A DNA stretch of 64,000 nt from Artemisia argyi (taxonomy: Eukaryota > Streptophyta > Magnoliopsida > Asterales > Asteraceae): contig CM060692.1 of assembly GCA_030686995.1 (NCBI GenBank), positions 124,119,296 to 124,183,295 on the forward strand, in the 5' to 3' direction. The notes under the pieces are model-generated. The model was not told the origin of the DNA and searched no databases. It was given only the letters and a program-made list of their open reading frames with translations. Below are positions 46,401-57,707 of this stretch, piece after piece. Made by a program: the position numbers and the translations under genes. Each line of letters starts with the position of its first letter. Within the stretch, counting starts at the first letter, position 1.

Positions 46401-47439
46401 AGAATTTTTAGTAAATTTTTTAGATTTTTATTCTGTCATTTAGTATTAATTAGATTTAATTTTAGTTTTCTTTATTATTAATCAATATTAAGTTTTAAAT
46501 ATCATATTTAGTTTTTACAAAGTAAAACTTAGTTTTTATACTTTTCCTAGCTCTAATTTAGTATAATAGACTTTTAGAAAATATAATTTGAATTTCTACT
46601 GTTCATTTTCCATTTTTCTTATTTTAATTGTTTAAATTAGATTTAAGTTAATTAAAAGGTAAATAATTAGTGGATTAATCTTAAAACATAATTTTTAGAG
46701 TTTTTATAATTTTGTAGGATTCCTGTGATGGTTAAGTAATTTTCTAAATTTTCTTATAATTTTCTAAGTTGATTTAGTATTAATAGTAATTAAAAGTAGC
46801 ATAATTAGTTTAATTTAGTTAAATAGTTTTTAATTAATAAAAAACCCATAAAAAGACAAAATTATTTATTTTTATTTTTTATACTTTCTTCAAGTTCTAA
46901 TTTAAGTTTAGAAATTATTTTTGCAAATCTTTAGTTTAATTTGTAGTAGTTATAATTATTAGTTAATTTAAAATTTGATTTAAATTAGATTTTAATTAGT
47001 TTAATTAATTAAATAGTATTTAAATAATAATTTAATCACTTTTATAATTTCATTTTCATTTTAATTTTTCTTTTTAATTTTAAGTTTCAAAAAGTGTCAA
47101 AAGCACCCCCTGTAGTTTGTTAAATACCAAAATCCCACTTTCTCTGTTTGTTACGTGATCTGAATTGTGAATACGTGCATATATCTGGTATCTGATCTTT
47201 GTGAATATTATATCTGTGTACCAATACCAAAATAACAGTAGCAAAATCAATTTCATATCATCTGGGCTACTGTCCTCAGTGCCACTCACTCATAAACGAT
47301 TCCCAAAGCACCATTTCAATCTCGCTGGGACATAACGACCCGGGGACACACTGTACTATCACCGGAGTATTGGTTTAGAGAGTTTGACTTTGTTGACCAT
47401 CTACTTGGTCAATTTAAGTTGACTGTTCTTCACCAATCA
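43405..47439 (+). repeat. Athila B 3' LTR
   Basis: 4035 bp copy of 30219-34252 with scattered substitutions. E2F-like palindrome 44359-44373, TATA 44467-44474. No gene. Confidence 0.92.
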
Positions 47440-47444
47440 GAAAC
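47440..47444. repeat. TSD of Athila B, right copy (GAAAC)
   Basis: Identical to 30214-30218. Confidence 0.9.
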
Positions 47445-48123
47445 ACTGAAAGCATTCCTGTCAAAAGGTGTCAACAGATCTTCATCTCTCTACAAGGTCC
47501 GCAATGAGCTCATTAGCGACTTATCATATCCTTGGAACAAGGATGCTGAAACATCCTTCCTAAGATGGAAGAATTGCATGGAGATCTTACCAACAGTTGC
47601 ACCCCCAACCAGTGGAGAGGTGTTGTTCCTACACATAGCAATGTCCCCTGATGAGATCGGTGCCATGCTCTTCGCAGAAAGAAGACAGCTACAGATACCA
47701 ATATATTTTGTAAGCAGGGCCCTACCGTACGTGGAACAAAGCTATACAGAAGCAGAAAAGCTAATCCTAGCCTTAATCCATGCCATAAGACGTCTCCGAA
47801 GGTATTTCAAAGATCACCCTATCAGAGTAATCACGGATAAGCCATTCGAAAGGATAATCCTGATCCCTGAGGGAACGCGAAGGATGGTCAAATGGGCTAA
47901 AGAGTTGGAGGAATATGACATAGAATATGGAGAAAACGATCCTTTCCAAGGACAAAGTAACGAACCAGCTGAAACATGCGAATCAAGTATGTCCTCCAAC
48001 AACAAAGTCCTCCGAGCCAAACTAAAGGAAGAACACCACATATATGATACAGAGACGCGTTCGGTCCCACACAACCAAGAACGTCTCGAACTAGGAATGG
48101 AGCAACAGGCTTCGACAAAGTAA
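47445..48123 (+). pseudogene. Tat RNase H, fragment continuing after Athila B
   Basis: Resumes the Tat connection domain (ETLKAFLSKGVNRSSS) and reads into RNase H: a FLHIAMSPDEIGAML segment where a Y-x-S-x-x-A-x-G-A-V strand is usual, PIYFVSRALPYVEQSYTEAEK with the Glu, and IRVITDKPFERI with the third acidic residue. It lacks the usual first Asp and ends at a TAA (48121-48123) after a tail rich in charged residues. The second RNase H-like domain and integrase expected in Tat elements are not found downstream. Confidence 0.78.
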
Positions 48124-48964
48124 CAAACCTTTCCCGCTCCGAATCGCAGGCTTCATAGCAATATGCCGGCCGTTTATAATAACAAATGAAGCTTCATGGA
48201 ACACACTCCGAGGAAGAATATATGGAATGAGTCAAAAGTAATTACCCTCCTACGGCGTACGAACGACTTGCCATATCCTTCGAAAGTTCCACGTACAAGA
48301 GTTACAGTTTTTTTCTTATTATGTATTAAACTCTTCTCTTTTGGGAAAAAAGCAATAATGGTAGGCGTCTTAGTATTCATTTATACAAATGATGTAATCC
48401 TCCCCTACCCACTTAATGATATCACATATTTCCCTCAAATCTTTTGTCACATATAACTACAAAGATTTGCTCAGCCAAGTAGTTACAAGTTCAATGTTCG
48501 AAGGATGATACAAGATACTTATATCTTGTAGACTATTAAACATCCAACACAATTCACATTAACTTTCCTAAATGGTCTTGGGGTATGCGAAGCCCTTCGC
48601 ACTTAAAGGATGAAGACAGAGCGGGTCGCAACCCTCTATCAGCAATTAAATTATACGATTGCTATAAAATCTTGGTTCAAAATACACGCAATAAGGCTCC
48701 TTGTTCTAAGCCTTAGGACGTAAATTTACGTTTAATTAATAAACAATGAAGAGAAAACATATAAGCAAAGATGGGAAACACACCCATTATATTTAACCAT
48801 TAATGCAGCATATACTTTCTGCTGCTCAAAAGATGATCCACATTGTCTAAGTGCAAAAATAAATTGTTCATAACAGAATACCATAAACCATATGGCATAA
48901 ACAAACATTGTTTTAAAGGGTACATACCACCCTTGGAGCTAAATTACTGCAAACGCTGCAGCCT
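48124..48964. other. Tat non-coding stretch between RNase H and antisense ORF
   Basis: About 840 bp with only short frames that I do not trust. This is where integrase should be. No integrase motif (HHCC, D-D-E blocks) is visible, so a deletion or strong decay is likely. Confidence 0.5.
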
Positions 48965-51389
48965 TCACTTACCAGGAGACTTGGGTTTTTCATGCTGAAC
49001 TGGAGATGATTCAGGACTGGCCTTGCTAGGGGAAGTTTCTTTTGTCAAATCAGCCTTCGGAGAGGACGGCTGCACAGCAGAACTTTTACCTGGAGACTGA
49101 GGCTTCTCAATGGCCAACTTTGGAGAAGAGGGTTCCTCAGGAATTGCTTTAACAGATGCAGGCTTTACAAGAGTATTCTTTTTGCTCACAGCTATGGGCT
49201 TCACCCTACGCGGCTTCTTCGGAAAAAGCGTCTCAACTGAAGCCATGGGATCCTTGGTAGCATCAACAAGGAAGGGGTACTCTGCAGTTGCGAGGAGGTT
49301 GCTTGCATTATCATACTCTGCTTTACGAGTGGCACGGTAATAGGTTACCTCAGATAAGTCCACAGACTTTCCAGTCACAACAATTTCCTCCAAAGTGGTG
49401 CATTTCCCATGATAGATGGCAGCATTGACAACATCACCTATCATTTTCCCTACCTCATCGCTATGATATAACTCCATGGCTATGTATGGGATGACCTTGG
49501 AGTCAACAGCAGCCCTATCTCTTTTAAGTGCATTATATTTGCGCCTGAGGCCATCGAGATCTTTGCGAAGCTTGACCTCCCGCTCACCCAGCTTCGTCCT
49601 CTCTTCTTCAAGGTCCCCACATTTGATCTCCAGCTCAGCAATCTCTTCCTTGTAACCCACGAACTTTGCCACCTCCTTTCGAAGCTTCTTACATTCTGCC
49701 TTCACTTTGTTCAATTCCTTTTCCAACCCTGCTATGTCAGAACGAAGGTCTTGTACAAGGGGATTCTGCTCAATATCCTTCAAATCTTCTTCACACTTAG
49801 CTTGAACCTCTGCAAATTCTTGGTCCTTCTTCTTCTCTCTTGCCAAAATCTCATCTATCTTCTCCCTAGAAGAAGCAAGGGTTTGTACCACCTCCCTTGT
49901 TCAAGAATTGAGATGACTGTCCAAAACAGCTTGCCTTGTATAGCTTTTGTCGTGTAGATCGCACAACTCCTCAATGGGCATGTTGGTTAGCACAGACTTC
50001 CAGCTCAGAGGGGTAATGTGCAAGGCAAGATGATGGCAAGCCGAGGCATGAGGAAGCTCTTTGGTATTCGGAAGACCTGAGGAATATACAATCAATTAGT
50101 AGACATGTACAAATATCCTAGTCCAATCAATAGCACATATACTTACCATGGATATCTTCATCTAATGCTTCAGCAGCTTTCTTGGTAATGATCTGACCTT
50201 TCTGCCTGGTGTTTCTGGAAGGAGGTGTTGGCAGAATCAATTTCCTTTTGGGAGTAGGCTTTACTGGCTTGGCACTCGTACCCTTCCTGTTTCGAACCCT
50301 GTCAGCTATGCCAGAAGATGAGCCAATAATGGTCACCTGATCATCCTCGAAGAGAGGGTCATCGGACTCAACAACATTCTCCACCAACTGAGAAGTCTCC
50401 TCTACAATCATTGGTTTCGATTTTTTCTCTGGTTTGGAAGGCTGCATGGAAGCTATGGGCTCCACCATTTTAGCATCGTCCTCCTGATTATTAACTGACA
50501 CGGAGGGTGAACCAACCCCATAGCTGACTTCCTCAGGAATCCTCGGAAGGAAGTTCGTCTCCCTGACACCATCGGCAACAACGAAATTTCAGAAAGACAT
50601 TCCTGCAAAACGAAAGAAAAAAGATAAATATCATCAGATAAGTTGTTCAAATTTATTTAAATAAAGAGTACACATACTTTTTCCATCACAAACAATTTCA
50701 GGCTTCATGGGGGAACCCTCCCAATGGTCAACAATACCAGCCATGTAAAGAATGGGCTCGGGGAAAGACTGAACATTCACTGGATGACGAACAAGTCGTT
50801 GATACAATGGATTCCTTCGAACAATATAAGCTAACTCATCGTTGAAACGTTTTTTATCAAACCTGTATGCTTCATTCACTAAAGCAGGGTACTCTGGATA
50901 TATTATTGTATCCTGAATGTAAAAGAAACTCCCTTTCCAGTCTGTAATGTTTGTATAAGGCTTTAACAATATGGTTGGGACATCAGGGTCCCCTCTTTTT
51001 GCCAAAGTCAACCAATCCCCACCCAGATACAAGTTCGTAAAACCCTTAAGCACTGTTAGTGTAGGCTCATATCCATAGGCTTTGCACATCACAATGAATG
51101 TTGTCAACTTAGCGAGGCCAAATGGGTTGAACCTAGAGATGTGTACTTGATAGTATTGCATAAACTCTAAAATCAAAGGGTGGATTGGTATTCTAAAGTT
51201 TGACAACTTAAACGCATGGGTGTACAGACCTACATATCTCTCAGGAGCATCAAATATAGTTTGATTTTTACTAGGGAGATTAATCTTAAATTCTTTTGGA
51301 ATAGGATAATCCTCAAGAAATGAACGTAATTCATCTTTTGATAAAGTATATTTTTGTTCCTTAATCACAAATTTGTTGTTTTTTGCCAT
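48965..51389 (-). pseudogene. Three-exon antisense gene of Tat element (PF04195-like N-terminus)
   Basis: Exon 1 51389-50678 (ATG, MAKNNKFVIKEQ), exon 2 50602-50147, exon 3 50076-48965. Introns of 75 bp (50603-50677, GTATGTG...TTTTGCAG) and 70 bp (50077-50146, GTAAGT...CCTCAG) are both phase 1 and keep the frame, giving 759 codons. Two in-frame TGAs remain (soon after the start of exon 2, and near 49900). Exon 1 has FRIPIHPLILEFMQYYQVHISRFNPF, which resembles the plant 'putative gypsy type transposon' domain (PF04195). Exon 2 is Lys/Pro-rich. Exon 3 has a coiled coil (about 49430-49890) and a Ser/Pro/Lys-rich tail of SPxK repeats. Antisense ORFs at this place are known from some Tat elements; the function is unknown. 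Confidence 0.75.
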
Positions 51390-51856
51390 ATTGTTTAACG
51401 AAGAATGATACTTCTACGATGCAATATAGTTTAACGAGGAAGAAATTTACCTTTTTTCTTGCAAGGGATAATGACAGATGATACTATGTGTGTTTTGATT
51501 GCACGTAGTGGGGAAGATGAATTTTGGGCGCAGTGAAAAGTAAATTAGGGTTTGGACGACACGAATTTATATCGCTTTTATTTTTGTTACTCACCGTACA
51601 CGTGTCCCTCATGTTCTAATCTAATTCGAACTTCAAATTGAGTTTAAAAAATGACGGGACGTATGGGATTACCGATGCTTTGGCAAGTGGGGATATAATG
51701 CAAGTTAGTTAGAGGGTATTTAATCGCATTTAATGCGTTTTTTGCGACGTTAATCTCTTTTGCAGAGTCCTACGAGTTAACACGGTTAGTTCACTTAATG
51801 ATAGAGTTGAAAGCCACATATTCTTGTATACATATCTAACTTTCAACTGGGGGGCT
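51390..51856. other. Tat segment between antisense ORF start and 3' LTR, with PPT
   Basis: Holds the candidate antisense promoter and the plus-strand PPT AACTGGGGGG (51846-51854). Nothing else recognised. Confidence 0.55.
51565..51571 (-). promoter_or_regulatory. Candidate TATA box of the antisense gene
   Basis: TATAAAT on the minus strand (context CGATATAAATTCG), about 176 bp upstream of the ATG at 51389. It lies inside the element, so the antisense gene would have its own promoter. Inference. Confidence 0.4.
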
Positions 51857-52425
51857 TGATGATGTACCCTCTGGCTAGCCTCCTAAAACTTTCTTTGGCA
51901 TAAAACTAATCATCAATGATCTAGTTACCAAGTGGGAATTCGCGAATCGAAGGATTAAGCCCTTCGGGGTATCTCTCGATAAGTTTTATGGACGGAACAA
52001 TGCCAAGTCCAATACTGGGGTGACCAAGTCTTACCCACGTCTCCTCTTCCTCTTTAGCACCCCCGCTAAACCCGGAGGAGTGGGACACTAAACCCTAGCG
52101 GTTACCACAAATCATGGGACGCCCCCATGATCTCTCTCAAATGTGTGACCACTCTCCAGGACCATTTTCTTCACCTATAAATAGTCCTGGACGATGACAA
52201 ATCTGGTATGCAATCTCTCTCACCTTACTTTACTACGCTTACACTTAAACACTCATACCAATCACTTATTCACACACCGGAGGTGGTTCGCAGGGTCCAA
52301 CCCCTGCGTAATCACTTAACGTAGTGTTTTCGTATTTCTTCTTTCAGGTTATATCCAAGCTTGGCGTAATCACAACATCCCTCATTTCCTTTGATCACCT
52401 GGTAGTGCAGAATATTGTACAATCA
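51857..52425 (+). repeat. Tat 3' LTR
   Basis: 569 bp, same ends as the 5' LTR but lacking about 68 bp after TGATGATGTACCCTC. Confidence 0.85.
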
Positions 52426-52430
52426 GCTTG
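52426..52430. repeat. TSD of Tat element, right copy (GCTTG)
   Basis: One base differs from GCTAG at 25738-25742. Confidence 0.6.
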
Positions 52431-53093
52431 CAAGGATAACGAAAAGACCCGTTTGGCGAAGAAAAAGCCCTCAAAACAAATCCACCATAACCAATGAAGT
52501 TGGAAATCACACAACACTTCCCAAACTTTACACCAAACCCACAAGGATATTCCTTTGATCCTCTTTACAAACCATACAACATTGGGCAAACATCCACCTT
52601 CATGCCAAACTACACATCTCAACCTCCAACCACTTATAATGATCCATACAAGTTTGATCAACCATCAAATTACACTTCCAACAATTTCAATTCCAACTGC
52701 ACAACCCCAATTCACCCATATCAACAAAATGATTCTTTCCACATTGCCATGGAAAAGCAAAAGTTCCGTGAACAAATAAACCAAATCCATGATCTAAGTG
52801 ATCTCCTTGCTATGCATCTTGCACAACGCAACCAAGGGCAACCTCCATCATCACCCTATGCAAATTGCCTACCTCACTCTCTCAACTTGGATCAAGTTAC
52901 AAAACACACTCACTTTTGCCCTTGTTGCATCTTCTTTCAAAAACAAATCCTCTACTTGAGTGAAGATATTTCTTGGATCGAATATCTTCTCACTCGTCCT
53001 CATCCAATACCACCCTTGACACGATACAACATCGTGAGATCCACCTCTTCCGCTCCATACCCCACTCCATATCCTTCTCCATCAAACAACTAA
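52431..53093 (+). pseudogene. Copia 3' region, unidentified ORF of 199 codons
   Basis: The frame 52494-53093 has no recognised domain. It is rich in Asn, Pro, Tyr and Thr in the first half (TSQPPTTYNDPYKF), then a short helical part (MEKQKFREQINQIHDLSDLLAMHL), a Cys pair (HFCPCC) and a Pro-rich end. I see no signal peptide or membrane segment. It lies where SIRE-type elements have their third ORF, and it may be the out-of-frame continuation of the ORF begun at 25701 (a TAA lies just upstream at 52488). It could also be an unrelated captured sequence. Confidence 0.4.
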
Positions 53094-53292
53094 CCTTTAT
53101 GCACTTCTCAACCAAATAGAACACTCAACCATGGGTTGCAAGCAAGTCCAAGAACTCTCTTTGGCAAAGTTAGGACTATGTTGTTTCTTTTATTTTATTG
53201 TAATCAATATGCTTCTAACATATTGAATGTTGTAATGATGTTCATTTCTATGATCATCTTAAATGATTGAATGAATCTATTTTTATTTGCTT

Positions 53293-53330
<38 letters not shown>
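53094..53330. other. Copia 3' flank ending in an AT microsatellite
   Basis: Non-coding; a TA repeat at about 53296-53332 borders the TIR element. No polypurine tract is visible, so the end of the copia internal region is deleted. Confidence 0.5.
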
Positions 53331-53332
<2 letters not shown>

Positions 53333-53336
<4 letters not shown>

Positions 53337-54333
53337 GGTGTTATTCTAAAAAGGCCCTTGTAATAAAAAGTGTAGGAAGGATTGTGGGAGTGACATGTGT
53401 CACCCCATGCCATATTATATGACACATCATATGACGCGTGTCACTCCCACCCCCACCCACCCCCCCCCCCCCCCCCCCCGCCCCGAAAAAAAAAATTCCC
53501 GCCAAATTTTTTTTTCCGCCAAAAAATTTTACTGCATCATTGTTATAAAGTTCCTGCATCACGGTTATAAAGTTACTGCATCACAATTATGATTTTACTG
53601 CATCACTGTTACTGCATTCATGGTTTTAATGTTAGTGCATCATGGTTATAAAGTTACTACTACCTCCGTCCCATATTAAATGTCCACTTTGAATTTTCAA
53701 AGTCTTGTTTTATCAAGTTTGACCATAAATATTTTTATATATGATATATAATAAATGATGCAAAATATATGAATGAATTGAGTTTTAAATGCACTTTTCA
53801 TTGACATAATTTTTATCAAGTATCATATAAAACAAACAAAAATATTTAAGGTCAAAGTTAAACAAAAAAGAATCAAAGAGTCAAAACTGGACATTTAATA
53901 AGGGACGGAGGGAGTACATTATAGTTATAAGAAATTGCATTATCATAAGTTTTCTGCATCAAATATATGTAATTGCATCACAATTAAAATACGATTCTTT
54001 TTTAAGTGTTGGTGCATCTTTATTATAAGTTACTGCATCGTAGTTAATAGTTTAGTGCATCAACTATGTTGCGGTAACTTATAACCTTAATGCACTAAAA
54101 TTTAAAACTGTGTTACAGTAACTTCTATGATTGTGATGCACCAAAAAATTTGGCGGGAAAAAAAAATTTTTTTTTGCGGGATTTTTTTTTTTGCCCGTGG
54201 GGGGGGGGGGGTGCGGTAGGGTGTGGGGTGGGGTGACATGTGTCTTATGATGTGGCATGGGGGTGACACATGTCGCCCTCACAATCCTTCCTACACTTTT
54301 TATTATAAGAGACTTTTTATTTTAACTCATACC
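53333..54333. mobile_element. Long-TIR (foldback/MULE-like) non-autonomous element
   Basis: The left end GGGTGGTGTTATTCTAAAAAGG mirrors the right end, which on the other strand starts GGTATGAGTTAAAATAAAAAG. The similarity continues through the GTGTAGGAAGGATTGTG block, the GTGACATGTGTCACCCC block, a C tract (left) versus G tract (right), and a CCCGCCAAATTTTTT block, giving inverted ends of about 200 bp. A TA dinucleotide flanks both ends. Inside are degenerate TACTGCATCA.GGTTATAAAGT repeats. No ORF. Superfamily uncertain. Confidence 0.65.
53660..53914. mobile_element. Stowaway-like MITE
   Basis: 255 bp with TIRs CTACCTCCGTCCCATATTAA / TTAATAAGGGACGGAGGGAG and flanking TA at 53658-53659 and 53915-53916. 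CTCCCTCCGTCC ends and TA targets are typical of Tc1/mariner-type Stowaway MITEs. It is nested in the TIR element. Confidence 0.85.
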
Positions 54334-54335
54334 TA

Positions 54336-55629
54336 TATAATGCCTAAAAACATTGTTAATATATTATCAATATCTCTATGTTTTGATAATTACAAAACAT
54401 AAAACTCATTAAACTAAAATTTATGACGTAAACAAGTATTTAGCGTTTAATATCTTTATTTACATCCAAATCATTTAAGTTATGAACAACCAAAGTATTT
54501 ATTGCAATCTATGATCAAAGGAAATTTTTCTAAATCACTAGATTTTTTTATAAAATGTCATAAACATTTTATATCATTTACAAAATCATTTTTGGAATTA
54601 AAAGAATATGTTTAAATCATTATAAATATATGAATTCAAATTTTTAACAAAAAATGACAAATATAATCCAGAAAAACCTTCCCCACAAAAGGACAAACAA
54701 ACACAACGTTCTGGAGGGGGTGGCCCCCTTAATGATTAAGGGACCGGCCCCTAATTAACGGGACCGACAAGCTCCAGAACAGTATTTGTTTGCCCTATGA
54801 ATAATAGTTCATTCCACAAATTTTTCTCGCCTTTTGCACCCCAAAACTTTCTGATCTAAATCCCCATTTCCATTTCGTATAATCCTTTGGTCATATATAC
54901 ATTAATCTTTGTTTCAAAGTGATTTAAGTCTCATCCTTTCAAGTGCAAAAGAAGAATACTTATATTTTTCAAGACAAGAAGTATTACAACTTGTTGTGAC
55001 CTCCACATCCAAGTTGTTAGAGCATCATTCATTACATATATTTCTTTGTGTTATTTGTTGTGAATATTTGGTAGACGATAGATTAGCTTGGTGTGTAGAT
55101 AGAGTGATTGTTTAGTAGATTGTTATGAAGGAGATAGTTGGGAAGTAGATAGTTGTGAAGTAGATAGTTGAGAAGTAGATAGTTGTGAAGAAGATTGTTG
55201 TGAAGTAGATAGGTGTGAAGATATATAGGTGTGAAGAAGTTGTGTATAAGGTGTGATCAAGTTGTGACAAAGTTGTGGTGTGTATATTGGTGTGTAAGGT
55301 TTCTCCGCCATAAGGGAGCTTGTTGACAAAGTGAAGAAAACTCTCGAGTTAGGTGCTCGGGGAGTGGAGTAGGGCAAGGAAGGTGTCCTTGTAGCCAAAC
55401 CACTATAAATCTCTTGTCTCGCGGTTCGATCTTTCCATCTCTCATTTATTTCTTTACTTACATTATTATTGCTATATCATACATATATGTTGTTGTTTAT
55501 ATTGTGCAAGACTTAAGTTCACATAATATCGAATCTAAATTTTTGTAAGTAAAGGAAACACGCAAACAACTTTTTAAAACAAATTAAAAAGACGTAAAAC
55601 TATTCAACCCCCCCTTCTAGTTTTTCACA
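54336..55629 (+). repeat. Copia 3' LTR, lacking its first bases
   Basis: Matches the 5' LTR from about its 13th base (AATGCCTAAAAACATTG) to the end TTTTTCACA. The TGTTGACACAA start is replaced by the TIR element. The TATA box is mutated (TATGAATA, near 54796). The minisatellite at about 55105-55230 has fewer units. Confidence 0.82.
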
Positions 55630-55634
55630 TACCT
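55630..55634. repeat. TSD of copia element, right copy (TACCT)
   Basis: Identical to 3672-3676. Confidence 0.75.
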
Positions 55635-55813
55635 TGTCACCAAAATATTTAATTTTGAATATAACCTAAGTATTAGAACTTTATAAATTGGAGGGCTACT
55701 TAATATTAAATCTAACTTGTGATATATATAAAATTTACACAAAACATGGATCCTAAGCCAATATCATGCCTAACTTGTTACTAAATGGGCCAAAAGTTTT
55801 ATTTGAAACTTGT

Positions 55814-55903
<90 letters not shown>

Positions 55904-57407
55904 TATATATATATATATTATAATAAGAGATTAATATACTTTTGAATTTAAAGAAATCTCCTGGTCTTTGAGTCCTCCTGATTACTCGGTCTCCTTCACC
56001 TATTTCTCCCTATCAACCTCACTTGTTACGCCAGAATATCTCACACACAACCCTAAACACAAAACTAGTGGCGGCATAACTATTTCTCTTCATTTCGGCT
56101 GTGGTTTTCTGTGATACGAAGCTATAGAAAAACGTATACAAAGTATTTCGTGGTGAGGAGGTTTTGGTCATGGTCTGGTTAGTTCAAAAAGTAGTGATCA
56201 AGAGTTTATGTCTGGTTCCAGAAGGGTTTTGGGTCTTCGTATTATTTCTGTTTCGAGAATGTACTAAACGTGGGTTCGACATTGGTTTGGTTAGATTGGT
56301 TTCGGTTCTGTTAGGTCCTTTGTTCCTCTCCTTGTCACGCTTCAAGGGTAACCGTATCATTCCTTGTTCGACATTCTTTCGTTTTGATCAATATATATAA
56401 GCCTATAATATGTTATAAACAAGTACTATATGAATCGGTTTAATATATTTGATGTCACCTAAGAAATTAATAAGAATTAGATCATAAGAAGCATGATTGT
56501 AAACTTAAAACCTATTGCTGAAATATGATTCTGACTTTGTTATGGTGACCTTATACTCTGACCTTCTGTTTTGACCTACCCAGTTAGATACCCAAGCCAT
56601 TTCACTAGGCATGGGGGTTCCATATCCGTGTTATAGATGCACCTCTTGCATGACTCTAGGGCAGTAGAGTGATGTTCTGTCATGTCCCCTTTATGTTATA
56701 TGATATGCGCATTCTGTTATTATGACCACTATGTTTTATGTGGGGCGTATGGATGCATACAAGATCTGTTCTGTTATCTGTCATATATTATATTATTATC
56801 TGGTCTGGTGAATGTGGCGTATGTCCAATGTACGTCCTTCACATTTCTGGGAGTTGATCACTCCATGGTTACTATTTTGCTACAGGTTATGAAGAATATG
56901 ACATGATATTTCTGTTCTGGGCTCGTTGGTAGATGACTGACCACACTTTACTTTTGATACAACCTTATAACTTCTTTACCTTTGATTATACCTTCTGATA
57001 TTCCCAAACGCACCATATATTGCTTTGTTTTCTATTTCTGTTTCTGTATGTTTTGTTGTATATATCTGTTCACTGGGCTTTCTAAGCTCAGCCGCATTTT
57101 CTTTTCCTGCGGCAGGTATTTAGCTTTGATGATGGGGCTTTTCTGGGATTGAGAGTAGAAGCTATGTGGACTTGACCATAGATCATCTTAGCTATTAAAC
57201 TATGTTACTTTTCCTGTTGGGCATCTTTACTTGCGTTTCCTTTTTCATTTGGTTATTTCCGGATTTTGATGTAATTGTTTAAGTCATGTTGACTTAACCA
57301 CCTTTTGGTTATTTATTCTAAGACTTCTGCTTGCATTTTATATATGTATGTTTCTGATATCTCACCATAATGTAATGCTTCTACCCTTGTCGGGTTGGGG
57401 TGTTACA
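55635..57407 (+). repeat. Chromovirus 3' LTR, right part
   Basis: Continues the LTR begun at 3534 and ends GGGTTGGGGTGTTACA. It contains an AT microsatellite (55818-55920). The segment CTTTTCCTGCGGCAGG (about 57103) and the GTTGACTTAACCACC block are ordinary LTR sequence. The frames at 56164 and 56682 are chance. Confidence 0.75.
55818..55920. repeat. AT dinucleotide microsatellite
   Basis: About 100 bp of nearly pure (AT)n inside the chromovirus LTR. Confidence 0.95.
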
Positions 57408-57707
57408 CAATATGTCTTTGTGTTGTTTGATTAATTTTTTATCATTTCTTTTCTTTAACATGCTAGCTTAGATTTCTTAGTGTTTGCTTAGATCTAATGA
57501 AACTTAGTTGTTGATTATTGATTGTTGATTTGTTATAGATTGTTTGGTTGATTGATTAGCGTTAGGCTTTATAAAACTGGCTAAATCTCTAACTTGGCGT
57601 TTACATGATTGCGAGACCATAGAAGAGTAGTATATTGAGTTTACTCGATTCACTTGGAAAAGTTAGTTCATGAAGGCAATATTTTAGGATTATCACCAAA
57701 ATAACCC
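57408..57707 (+). repeat. LTR fragment related to the truncated element at 35988-37405
   Basis: Words such as GTTTGCTTAGATCTAATGAAAC, TTGATTACTTG/TTGATTATTG and GTTAGGCTT.A..AAACTGGC occur in the same order on the minus strand at about 36630-36830. So this is a piece of the same LTR family in the opposite orientation. No gene. Confidence 0.55.

Larger units (their letters stand above)
30219..47439 (+). mobile_element. Athila-clade LTR retrotransposon B (17.2 kb)
   Basis: Bounded by TSD GAAAC inside the Tat element. LTRs of 4034 bp (30219-34252) and 4035 bp (43405-47439) start TGATGAGTGTGTAAATAC and end CACCAATCA. Primer site 34258-34274, leader, gag (34848), a nested LTR fragment (about 35474-37405), gag end to integrase (37406-42518), 3' UTR with four pseudoknot modules, and the PPT at 43391-43404. 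Apart from the nested fragment only two stops (35283 and 41913) break the polyprotein, so it is a young element. Confidence 0.93.

Noticed and set aside
49970..51389. Antisense frames as three separate genes
   Set aside because: Good GT-AG introns of 70-75 bp with matching phase join them into one frame, and the start of the second and third frames lacks a promoter of its own.
52494..53093. Host protein-coding gene
   Set aside because: It lies inside the copia element between the Tat insertion and the 3' LTR, has no recognised domain, and has no visible introns or promoter. I keep it only as an unidentified ORF.
56164..56906. Frames at 56164-56400 and 56682-56906 as genes
   Set aside because: They lie in the chromovirus LTR and have no homology or codon pattern that I recognise.
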